11,209 nt of DNA, taken from Baffinella frigidus (Eukaryota; Cryptophyceae; Cryptomonadales; Baffinellaceae). The notes beneath the pieces were generated by a model. It had not been told where the DNA came from. It worked only from the letters and a program-made list of their open reading frames with translations, and searched no databases. The stretch is from NCBI GenBank assembly GCA_026770585.1, contig MU646966.1:161992-173200 (forward strand), written 5' to 3'. Shown here piece by piece: positions 1-7,500 of the stretch; the stretch's first letter is position 1, and every line of letters begins with the position of its first letter. Position numbers and translations under genes: made by a program.

Positions 1-24
1 CTCTCTCTCCCTCTCTCTCTCTCT
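1..24. repeat. CT/GA microsatellite next to gene A exon 4 donor
   Basis: (CT)n with one CC interruption, reaching to within two bases of the minus-strand GT donor and continuing off the window. Confidence 0.9.
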
Positions 25-26
25 AC

Positions 27-105
27 CTTCAGGGCGTAGGTGTTAACGCCGTCGATGATAGTCAGCTTGGTGCCCTTCCGCCACATCACGAAGAGCGGTT
101 TCGAC
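27..105 (-). CDS. Gene A exon 4
   Basis: 79 bases encoding SKPLFVMWRKG then TKLTIIDGVNTYALK, covering the cis-Pro loop, the last two strands and the start of the C-terminal helix. The acceptor is GAGCAG|GT and the donor AAG|GTAGAG. The following intron starts as a GA microsatellite and leaves the window. Its first codons are echoed at 562-577. Confidence 0.82.
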
Positions 106-3100
106 CTGCTCAGGGGTCACGCTTTACGGGGCGGGGTTCCCAGGACCAAAAAGTCTCGGCCTACGGTAGGAGGTCCTAGACAATGCCGTAGGCCTAACTA
201 CCCCATTTTCAGGCCGTTACCCTATTAAAACCCTGATACAAGAACCCCGGTCGCGTCCACGCGGGACACGTTTTGTACCAGCAAAGGGCTATACATGTGT
301 CATATATGTAGTCTATACATGTATTATCAACGTTTCCACGAATTCGAACGGCGTTGACCACGCGGTAGGCAGGCGTTCGTTACGTAAGCTTCCAGCCCTG
401 GGGGGCTTTTCTGGGACCTGAAGCGGATCAAATCCCCTTTCGGGGCCTGAAATTTTTCAAAGTCTGAAAAAGGGGGTGAGCGTAGAGGGGATTTGATCCG
501 CTTCAGGTCCCAGAAAGCCCCCCAGGGCTGGAGGGTTCCGAAACTAGCGTGTGTGCTCTGGCGCCACATCACGAAGATCACACATAGAGCCACCAACCCT
601 CACAGACTGGGCAGATCGGGAAAAATGGCTCCAAAAATCCCCTTGAAGGCCGTCGGATTCCGACGGCCTCCAAGGGGATTTGGTGTTTTTGACTTTTTCG
701 ATTTGCCCGGTGGAGAGCTTACGTGGTCCGCGAGGTATTGTAGAAATGGGCTACACATATTGTAGAAATGGGCTCCGCGCGGATTTTTAGAACGTGAGGT
801 AAGGAGGCCAGGAACGTCAAAAAATCGATGTTTGGACGAAAAATCGATTTTGTGCTATGTTACGGTTGGTTGATTCTATTTTGGGCATCTTGCCCATGCC
901 TAAGATAGCGTAAAAGTTCATTTTCTTCCAACTGCCGTGTACGATTCAGGGTTCAGGATGCAAGGGTGAAAGGGTGCAAGGGTGTAAGGATGTAAGTGTG
1001 TACGGGTGTACGGGTGTGAGGGAGTACGGGTGTAAGTGTGTAAGGGGGAGAGTTTAAACCTTGATTTTGAAAGTTATGAACTATGCGGTCGGCAGGTATG
1101 TGCTCAACCAACACACCGTACACACTCCCACAACTGAGTCGAAAAGCACTCCTCGGATTCAGGGAAGTCAGTCTACGGAATCGAACTGGGTTACGCCCTA
1201 GGGCTCCTACCTACGGGGGAGGGGTAGGTGTCTTATCTAGGCAACCGGAAAGCATATCTTGCGGTTACCGGCAGGCTCAAAGTCAATTATGTGTGGGCAT
1301 TTCCGGCAACGTCGTAGGTGGATGGGAGCCTCTGCTAGGGTTAGGTCCTTGCACCCTTCACACTACACCCTACACCCTGTACCCTACACCCTACACCCTA
1401 CACCCTACACCCTACACCCTACACCCTACACCCTACACCCTCGCGGCTACCCCCATCACCTGCGGCGAGGTGGGCACCCGCCTCCGTAGGGTTAGGTCGA
1501 CAGCACTCGGGTACGTCCAGGGAGCCAACACAGAAGAGAAAAAGGGAGCCGCAACGGCTTGCCGTACGGGGCCCCCGCGAATCGATTTCGTAGCCCCTAC
1601 GGTAGGCAATTCGTAGGGACATAGGGTTGTTGCTACGGACATCCAACCCATGCTCGGCGGCTCAGCCACCGAACCCCCTTCGTAGCCCGCTGTGTGGGAT
1701 GGGAATCTCACCGGTCCTTGTACTCGGAGAGCGATTCGATCTTGTCCGAGTTGGCCACCACGAACTGCACCGCTGCCCTGCAGGGTTTAGGGTTTGGGGT
1801 TATACCGCGCGCGTTATGGTTCATGGTTCATGGTTCATGGTTCATGGTTTGGGGTTTGGGGCTTGGGGCTTGGGGTTTGGGTTTTGGGTTTTAGGGTTTG
1901 GGGGGTGGAGTTTAGGGTTTAGGGTTTAGGGTACCACCCACGCGATGACCTGAGACACAACCTTTGGAGGGTCCACTTTTGAGGGTCCACTTTTGAGGGT
2001 TGTTGAGAATGCTGAGGCGGGTCCGTCGTCAGGCTCATAGACTATTGTATCACTCAACTTACGACTCGAGCGTAATGCAGAAGAAGAAGGAGAAGAAGGA
2101 GAAGGAGGAGGAGGAGGAGGAGGAGGAGAAGGAGGAGGAGGAGGAGGAGGAGGAGAAGAAAGACCTCAGCGATAGGAAGAAGGACCTCAGCGATAGAATC
2201 AGAGTACACGAAGAGGACAAGAAGAAGAAGAAGAAGAGACCGCAGCGACTATCTTCACCAACTCCTTTCTACTGCGATAGGGAGACCCGACGAGACTAGA
2301 ACCGAGGAACCACCTTAAGATCGAGAGTGATACAGAAGAAGAAGAAGAAGAAGAACCAGAACAAGAAGGAGAAGAGGGAGAAGAAGAAGAGGGAGAAGAA
2401 GAAGAAGAAGAAGCAGAAGAAGAAGAGACCGCAGCGACTATCTTCACCAACTCCTTTCTACTGCGATAGGGAGACCTGACGAGTCTAGAACCGAGGGACC
2501 ACCTTAAGATCGAGAGTGATACAGAAGAAGAAGAACACGAACAAGAACAAGAAGGAGAAGAGGGGGAAGAAGAAGAACACCAACAACAAGAAGAAGCAGG
2601 ATCTCAGCGACTATCTTCACCAACTCCTTTCTAATTCGCTACAGGTGGAATATATATACCTATCGCCTGCAGGGTTTGGGGTTTGGGGTTATACCGCGCG
2701 CGTTATGGTTTATGGTTTATGGTTTATGGTTTATGGTTTGGGTGCGATAGGGAGACCCGACCAGTCTAGAACCGAGGGATCGCCGAAAATCGGTTCCCAA
2801 AACCCTAAACCCTAAACCCTAAACCCTAAACCCCATAAGTGAACAATCCATAGGATCATACGGTAGGAAATACCGTAAAGACATAGGCTGGTCCTACGGA
2901 TGTCCTAGCCGATTCTCGGTTGATATTCAACTAAGGACCCCTTCGTAGCCCGCTGTGGGTTTACGCTGATTCTGAAATTAGGGTGCCCACCCGTCGACTA
3001 GCCCCCCCCCATTTTGGATATTTTAGGTAGGCGGATGCGCACCACCCCCAGCCACCAGAAGAGACCCAGATCGGGTCGGAGTTGACTATTTCTCTTCACC

Positions 3101-4057
3101 AGAGGTACACCTCACAAGCGGTGAATTTTACTGTGGCGAAATTTACACTGTAGTAAATTTCACCAGATTTACTACAGGTGGAATATCCCGATCTGGTCAA
3201 CTTCGGGTGGCTGGTGGAGCCGAACGCGATCGCGCAAGCCGCCACCAGCCCTGCGAGGCGGACCAACTCGAGGCTGGAGCATGCGCCAATTCCTCGGGCG
3301 GCACCTTCGAATTCGAATGCTCCACACGAGGAAATGGCTCCAACTGATCGTCGATTTGGTCCGCTTCGCAGGGTGGTTTCCCTCGCCGTTATCCCCGGAT
3401 ATCCGGGGACCAAGGTGAGCGTAGAGCGTTTGCGGTAATTGTTGTCCGTTTTAAATGGACACTTCTGGTACAAATCAAAACCGGGAAACGGGAAAACCGT
3501 AGCTGCCAGGTCAAGGATTTATCTCTCTCTGTCTCGCTGTCTATGTCTCTCTGCCTCTCTCTTTCCCCAAAGATAGATGAGTGTACCCGCGGTCCTCCAC
3601 AAGGTCCCAGTGCAGCTTCTTCAAAAGCGGGACGACCGCCGTGCATGGCCCGCACCACCCCGCATGCACCTCCATGCCTGCGCACGGTGCCCCGTCAGCA
3701 AAATTGTTCGCTTCAGAGAGCTGGTGGGTGGTGTGCTGCCGCGCCCCCGTGCCGGCCGCAGCACCCCAGCGCATGTTGGCGGGGCTGCTGCCCAGCTCCT
3801 AGAGGCCTGGTTCGACCTTGCGGACCCCTGGCGAGCAACGAACCCCCCAACCGGGCAGCAACGGGATTCCGAGAATCGAACTCGGGACCTCAAGCACAGC
3901 TGCAGACAGCACCTCCTTGAAAGGACCGCAACGCACAGAGGCGCGGACCCTGAGTCTGAGCGGGCCGCTCACAGGTGAGCCCCTTGTAGTTGCACGCATC
4001 CGTGAACTCCTGCTCCGTGAGGACAACGGCGTGCAGCTCCTCCCACGGCTTCGACAT
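27..4057 (-). CDS. Thioredoxin-domain protein, axonemal/NME8-NME9-like (4 exons, 3' end outside window)
   Basis: Spliced model with exons 4057-3973, 3677-3587, 1777-1712 and 105-27, giving 107 residues in one frame and running off the left edge. Phases match at each junction (1, 2, 2) and all introns are GT-AG. The start is the first Met after an in-frame TAG 12 bases upstream. The order is that of a thioredoxin fold: N-terminal helix, strand ending in MEVHAGWCGPC (redox pair at residues 37 and 40), helix VVPLLKKLHWDL, strand VQFVVANSDKIESL, then SKPLFVMWRKG with the expected cis-proline and the IDGVN turn. The KGLT-to-WCGPC spacing, the 'ANSDKIESLSEYKDR' region and the 'GVN' ending recall thioredoxin domains of outer-arm dynein light chains and NME8/NME9, which act in cilia. 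That family call is inference; the thioredoxin fold is well supported. Whether NDK domains follow cannot be seen. It is divergent from the gene starting at 4322. Confidence 0.85.
141..223. repeat. Foldback family 1, half copy (arm plus loop)
   Basis: Contains CTCGGCCTACGGTAGGAGG, GTCCTAGACAATGCCGTAGG and ACTACCCCATTTTCAGGCCG, matching the right half of the complete element at 5598-5754. The CAGGACCAAAAAGT loop matches the copy near 5190. The left arm is absent. Confidence 0.8.
391..532. repeat. Inverted repeat (47-48 base arms)
   Basis: Arms 391-438 and 486-532 are reverse complements, with CTGGGACCTGAAGCGGATCA in the left arm. One base of length difference, 47-base spacer. A MITE-like or foldback structure. 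Confidence 0.9.
562..577 (-). pseudogene. Echo of gene A exon 4 (FVMWR segment)
   Basis: The 16 bases CGCCACATCACGAAGA are identical to 79-94 inside exon 4, in the same orientation and upstream of it in gene direction. No splice site is preserved. It lies 30 bases from the 391-532 inverted repeat. Confidence 0.65.
609..708. repeat. Palindrome with 24-base core arms
   Basis: Core arms 633-656 and 660-683 (GGCCGTCGG / CCGACGGCC at the tip) pair with few mismatches around a 3-base loop. Weaker outer arms (GGGCAGATCGGGAAAAA / TTTTTCGATTTGCCC) extend it to about 100 bases. Confidence 0.85.
736..774. repeat. Two-copy tandem repeat, period 22
   Basis: TATTGTAGAAATGGGCT occurs at 736-752 and 758-774. 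Confidence 0.85.
953..1051. repeat. GGTGTAAG-like minisatellite
   Basis: Imperfect repeats of AAGGGTG, TGTAAGTG and TACGGGTG with 7-8 base period. The sequence looks like a degenerate complement of the CCCTACA array further on. Confidence 0.7.
1351..1441. repeat. CCCTACA heptamer array
   Basis: About a dozen tandem CCCTACA units, a one-base variant of the CCCTAAA telomere-type heptamer. Nearly homogeneous in its second half. It lies inside gene A intron 3. Confidence 0.9.
1595..1694. mobile_element. MITE-like family 2, copy 1
   Basis: Contains CCTACGGTAGG and GCTACGGACATCC, and ends CCTTCGTAGCCCGCTGTG. The same ending occurs at 2940-2957 and 9334-9351 and, in variant form, in the foldback at 9010-9225. 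No transposase is present, so a non-autonomous element is inferred. Confidence 0.6.
1712..1777 (-). CDS. Gene A exon 3
   Basis: 66 bases encoding AAVQFVVANSDKIESLSEYKD, the central strand and following helix of the thioredoxin fold. The acceptor CCCTGCAG|GG directly adjoins a TTTAGGG-type array lying upstream in gene direction. The donor is CG|GTGAGA. It was found by phase and protein sense rather than by open-frame length. Confidence 0.8.
1783..1933. repeat. Degenerate TTTAGGG/TTTGGGG/GGTTCAT heptamer array
   Basis: Period-7 repeats in the TTTAGGG orientation, with a GGTTCAT run at 1816-1848 and perfect TTTAGGG at the right end. Interrupted by TATACCGCGCGCGTTATGG, which recurs at 2690. It adjoins the gene A exon 3 acceptor. 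Confidence 0.9.
2082..2165. repeat. Purine-only GAA/GAG tract
   Basis: About 80 bases of A and G only, mostly GAG/GAA triplets. Long open frames over it (poly-Glu on one strand, poly-Ser on the other) are low-complexity artefacts. Confidence 0.9.
2159..2783. repeat. Tandem array of about 175-190 base units, interrupted
   Basis: Units contain GCAGCGACTATCTTCACC, GCGATAGGGAGACC, CTAGAACCGAGG and a GAA-rich stretch. GCAGCGACTATC-type segments recur near 2242, 2431 and 2605. A final unit is split by the heptamer block at 2666-2743, its remainder resuming as GCGATAGGGAGACC. Confidence 0.85.
2666..2743. repeat. GGTTTAT/TTTGGGG heptamer block inside the tandem array
   Basis: Starts CCTGCAGGGTTTGGGG and carries TATACCGCGCGCGTTATGG followed by GGTTTAT units. 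It matches the start of the 1777-1850 block, including the CTGCAG of the exon 3 acceptor. Flanked by CCTATCGC and GCGATAGG in inverted orientation. Confidence 0.85.
2803..2834. repeat. CCCTAAA telomere-type heptamers
   Basis: Four perfect CCCTAAA units plus a partial one, in the opposite orientation to the TTTAGGG array at 1783-1933. Interstitial, not a chromosome end. Confidence 0.95.
2892..2957. mobile_element. MITE-like family 2, copy 2
   Basis: TCCTACGGATGTCCTAGCC followed by CCCTTCGTAGCCCGCTGTG, as in the copies near 1694 and 9351. The preceding 2838-2870 (AACAATCCATAGGATC...) matches part of the foldback at 9168-9190, so the copy may be longer. Confidence 0.6.
3046..3217. repeat. Foldback with nested inverted repeat
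   Basis: Outer arms 3046-3075 and 3187-3217 (CCAGCCACC...AGATCGGG against CCCGATCT...GGTGGCTGG) with mismatches. Inside, GGTGAATTTTACTG and CAGTAAATTTCACC-like sequence form a second stem. GTAGTAAATTTCA recurs at 8849. Confidence 0.75.
3242..3379. repeat. Inverted repeat, 24-25 base arms
   Basis: Arms 3242-3266 (CCCTGCGAGGCGGACCAA) and 3356-3379 (TTGGTCCGCTTCGCAGGG), with weaker internal pairing (GGAGCATGCG against CGAATGCTCC). Confidence 0.8.
3587..3677 (-). CDS. Gene A exon 2 (thioredoxin WCGPC active site)
   Basis: 91 bases, entered at GTGCGCAG|GC and left at GG|GTACAC. It encodes MEVHAGWCGPCTAV followed by VPLLKKLHWDLVEDR. The frame stays open past the donor for about 15 codons into GA-rich DNA. 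That read-through does not join in frame to exon 3, whereas the GTACAC donor restores DRG-AAVQF exactly, so I chose it. Confidence 0.85.
3862..3891 (-). other. tRNA-like T-arm / B-box fragment
   Basis: On the minus strand AGGTC is followed by CCGAG-TTCGATT-CTCGG, a perfect 5-base-pair, 7-base-loop T arm preceded by a canonical variable loop. No matching acceptor 5' strand, D arm or anticodon arm is visible, so this is a tRNA relic or SINE-like B box at most. Confidence 0.35.
3973..4057 (-). CDS. Gene A exon 1
   Basis: 85 bases, 28 codons plus one base. It encodes the N-terminal helix, starting MSKPWEELHAVV and ending NYKGLT. The 5' splice site reads T|GTGAGC. The split codon T+GC gives Cys29 when joined to exon 2. 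An in-frame TAG upstream makes this Met the natural start. Confidence 0.82.
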
Positions 4058-4321
4058 CTCTCGCTCCTACCCCACCAGCAGTGGCAGCTCTCCCTTCTTC
4101 CAGGTCTGGAGGGAACGACGGGCGATGGGACCAACGGCGCTGAATTGGAGCCCTTTTTACGGTTACCCGGGTTACATTAAAACAAGAAGATGCGTAACCG
4201 CCAATGAATTCAGGACGGTTCACACGACCCGGTTATTTTGGAAACTGCGGTACACTTTCTGACTTTCGGACAGCTTCGACGGTCGGGGCGCAGCGCAACC
4301 CCCTTGTCCACGTCTGCGACC
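4058..4321. promoter_or_regulatory. Divergent promoter region between genes A and B
   Basis: 264 bases separate the two start codons, so the region must hold both 5' UTRs and core promoters, possibly bidirectional. I see no clear TATA box. An AT-richer patch around 4164-4235 (ACATTAAAACAAGAAG, GGTTATTTTGGAAACTG) sits in GC-rich flanks, and the direct repeat GGTTAC occurs twice near 4160-4175. A splice-like site within a 5' UTR cannot be excluded. Confidence 0.5.
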
Positions 4322-4546
4322 ATGCCCTCCGCGCGCACAACCGCGCTTGTCTTCGCGCTTCTGTTCATCGCCGGCGCGCGCGCCAACGACGCGCCGCACA
4401 AAGGCCTCCTTCCCGGCGTGGGCACGCCTGAGCACCACGACCAGCACACATCTGATGGGGGAGACGCGGACCCCCCCACGCCGCCGCCCAAGCCGCTCCC
4501 GTCGTGCTCGGACGCCAACAACTGCTTTGACTGCTTCCTGCAACAG
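4322..4546 (+). CDS. Gene B exon 1 (signal peptide, Pro-rich spacer, first cysteines)
   Basis: 75 codons from ATG to CAACAG, followed by donor GTGTGC. It encodes the signal peptide, a spacer containing PPTPPPKPLP, and SCSDANNCFDCFLQQ with Cys62, 68 and 71. The base composition is very GC-rich at third positions, unlike the surrounding intron. Reading past the donor ends at a stop within about 12 codons. Confidence 0.8.
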
Positions 4547-7500
4547 GTGTGCCGCTCTGCCGTGCTGTTCCCCGGGGGTTGAGCGCTTTTCGCCCGCCTT
4601 CCTTACTGCCTCTACCCGAGCCAGATATTAAGTGGAAGGGGATGGGAGGGCCTTACTCTGTACTCTGTGGAGATTGGGGGTGGTGTCTGGGTATGGAAGT
4701 CACAGGCCATGCATTCATGGTCTGCCCCAAGCGACGGGTCTGTCCCCAGAGACCGTTGCACCAGAAGGTCGTTTTTGTGCTGAAGGACCTGCATCGCCGA
4801 TTCCCTCCACCCAGCTCTGTTCTTACCCTGTGGGACGGTTCGCTTTGTGCGGCATGGCTTCGTCGAGGCGTGCAACGTGAGACTCCTGAATTCCAGGGTG
4901 ATCAGCATGCGGTATTCGACTACGGTGCTCCCCAGTTCTCCTAGAACCGTGTGTTGCAACGGGGACATTCAGCCAGCCATCAGCCCTCCCAACTGGACCA
5001 AATGCTGTTTCTACTCGTTTCTACTTTCCGAGGGTAAATTAAGCATGCGTTGGTGCTCCTCACCAGGAATCGCGCTGCGCGCCAGAAACAGCATCGCTTC
5101 AGTCCAAACTCATAGGCTAACGGCCTGAAGATGGGGTAGTTAGGCATACGGCATTGCCTAGGACCTCCTACCGTAGGCCGAGGGATCCTGGGACCAAAAA
5201 GTCTCGGCATACGGTAGACTGAAGCATCGCTTCAGTCCAAACGTGCGAAGCAGGGAAACAGTCGGAACGGTGGCTGGTCATGGTGAGGGGAGATTTGCTA
5301 CCGCAGCCTCGTCTTAGCTTTACCATCGCACACATTCCATCCCCAGCATGCCACACCGCGTTGTGCATCCAATCTCCGCGCGCACCGCAGGAACGCTACA
5401 CACCCTCTCTCGGCCACCGCTCAGTCGAGGAGGGTTGAGGGTTGAGGCTGTAGGGTTCCGAGCGTAGGGCTGAAGGAGCACGCAAGGGTACAACGACGTG
5501 ACGGCGTTCGAGCCCAACTCCCTGTTGGGGTAGTGGCACGAAACGGTTCGACCCCGCGGTAGCTGACGTTAGCACGCGCGCTCCGCAGGATTTGATAGGG
5601 TAACGGCCAGAAAATGGGGTAGTTAGGCCTACGGCATTGCCTAGGACCTCCTACCGTAGGCCGAGACGTTTTGGTCCTAGGATCCCTCGGCCTACGGTAG
5701 GAGGTCCTAGGCAATGCCGTATGCCTAACTACCCCATTTTCAGGCCGGTAGCCCATGAGATTGGCTGGGAGGCTGATACGTGCCGATACCTCCGATACGT
5801 TATTACCCCCCAGCCAATAACCCAACCCTGCGGAGCCCGCTCCGCAGGAATGCTGCTGTCACCAAACCATGTGAATTCAAGTGGTGCGAGCACCGCAGGA
5901 GTCCTGCAACCCCCCTCTCTCGGCCGCCGTGCGGGTGGTGGTACGAAACGTTTTCTCACCTCCTCTTGCTGAGCAACGCGCGCTCCGCAGCAGTTCAGGA
6001 TCGGCTGGGAGGCTGATACGTGCCAACAACTGAGCAGCCACCGGGGGCTTCACGGATACAGTCCATCTAAACGATTTGTACTAGAATCTTATCCACTGCT
6101 GTGAATTGTAACCGCGTTTCCCCCGGATATCCGGGGGGGGGGGAACTCGCCGCCTGCTAAGCGGACCTCCGATACGTTATTACCCCCCCCCAGCCAACAA
6201 CCCAACCCTGCGCAGGAGTGCTACAACAACCCGCTCGGCGATCCCTTATTCGACCCCTGCGGGTGATGGTACGAAACGTTTATCAACTCCTCTTGCTGAG
6301 CACCGCGCGCTGCGCAGGAGTGCTACAACAACCCGCACGGCGAGCCATGGTGCGAGCCGTGCGGGTGGTGCGCGTCCAACCAGGATGGGGAGGGCCTTAC
6401 TCACTGCTCTGCGGAGATTGGGGGTGGTGTCTGGGTATGGAAGACACAGGCCATGCGTTCAGGGTCTGCCCCACGCGACGGGTCTGTCCCCGGCGATCGT
6501 TGTACCATACGGTCGTTTTTGTGCTCAAGGACTTTCCTGCGCAGGAGTGCTACAACAACCCGCTCGGTGAGCCGTGGTGTGAGCCGTGCGGGTGGTGTGC
6601 GTCCAACCACTCCAACTTCTGGGACGCGGACGTGGTCGGGGAGTGCGTCGTCGCCGCGATCTCGGTCATCGACTTCTGCCAGGTCCGCGCAACTTTGGAC
6701 CCGAAACCCGAACCCCCTGCACCAGAAAGACGAAACCCGAAACCCGAAACCCGAAACCCGAAACCCGAAACCCGAAACCCGAAACCCGAAACCCGGTCGC
6801 CGCGATCTCGGTCATCGACTTCTGCCAGGTCCAGCTAGCCCGTGAAACACGAAACACGAACCTCTGAAACCGGTTGGAACCAGGGGGGGGGAAACCGACA
6901 CCCGAAATCCGAGACCCGAAACCCGAAAACCGAAACCTGAAACCCGAAACCCAGAACCCGAAATCCGAAATCCGAAACCCGAAACCATGAACCGTGCCGC
7001 GCACGAGACTAGCGTTGAGCTGATGCAACAGAGTCTTTCTATTATCGCCACCACAAATCGGCCACTTTGGAAGAGAAACCAAAGAACCCCCCACCGATTC
7101 GCCCGAAACCCTCAGCTCTTCAAGGAAGTGCCTGTCTGCCAATCCACAGGGTGGGAAGCTTACACGTTCTCAAGCACATTGCTAACAAGCACAAAGCGCC
7201 CACAACCCGTTTTCATTTAATTAGGAGGCCTAATTAAATTCACCATGCCTTAACTAATTTCTGCTATTCAACCTCTTATTGAAAAGGAACTGATTGACTG
7301 CCCCCCCCCAGTCCCTGCGGTACCACGCCCCTTCACCACACGACATGCGGGATATTGCCTGCCCCGGTGGCAGTAGCCACACGTGTGGGGTCTCTGGGCA
7401 CACGTCCTGCACCGGCAAGATCTGTACCCAGTCGCCCATCCCTACTCCACCTTTTAACGTTCCCCGTCCCCGATCGTGCCATGCACTCAACCAACCGCTC

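Larger units (their letters stand above)
106..1711 (-). other. Gene A intron 3 (content overview)
   Basis: 1.6 kb intron between exons 3 and 4. From low to high coordinates it holds a foldback half-element, a 391-532 inverted repeat, an exon-4 echo, a 633-683 palindrome, a small tandem duplication, GGTGTAAG-like minisatellite DNA, a CCCTACA array and a transposon-like copy ending at 1694. The stretches 224-390 and 776-952 show nothing I can name. Confidence 0.7.
1778..3586 (-). other. Gene A intron 2 (content overview)
   Basis: 1.8 kb intron. It starts (gene direction) as GA-rich simple sequence right after the donor and ends in CCCTAAA-type repeats right before the acceptor. In between are two foldbacks (3046-3217, 3242-3379), a transposon-like copy (2892-2957), and a purine-rich tandem array interrupted by a heptamer block. 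Confidence 0.7.
4547..6544 (+). other. Gene B intron 1 (content overview)
   Basis: 2.0 kb intron. It holds a 150-base block shared with 6383-6532, two copies of the CTACCGTAGGCCGAG foldback family, and from 5391 on an array of exon-2 acceptor copies. The 4790-5089 stretch shows no recognisable gene or repeat. Confidence 0.7.

Noticed and set aside
1177-1187. Second B-box-like sequence (minus GTTCGATTCC)
   Set aside because: The flanking bases do not form a T stem and no other tRNA part is present.
1083-1616. 177-codon open frame over the CCCTACA array
   Set aside because: Its centre is heptamer repeat read as TLHPTPY; the ends show no domain, and no splice or start support. It overlaps the gene A intron.
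2000-2450. Open frames of poly-Glu/Lys (plus) and poly-Ser (minus)
   Set aside because: They are translations of GAA/GAG simple sequence and its tandem unit.
1783-2834. A chromosome end or telomere fusion
   Set aside because: TTTAGGG and CCCTAAA blocks face each other but lie inside an intron whose flanking exons join in phase, and they are short and degenerate; interstitial repeats fit better.
3541-3586. Extension of gene A exon 2 past GTACAC (YTHLSLGK...)
   Set aside because: No GT donor follows in the GA-rich tract, and the extension does not join in phase to exon 3, whereas the GTACAC donor does.
3392-6136. CCCCGGATATCCGGGG palindrome at about 3393-3408 and 6121-6136
   Set aside because: Short self-complementary sequence occurring twice; noted, but nothing ties it to a function or a defined element.
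6218-6838. 206-codon open frame that runs through exon 2
   Set aside because: The part in the exon 2 frame is real only from 6545; upstream it crosses echoes in the wrong frame and downstream it reads CCCGAAA repeats (NPKPETR).
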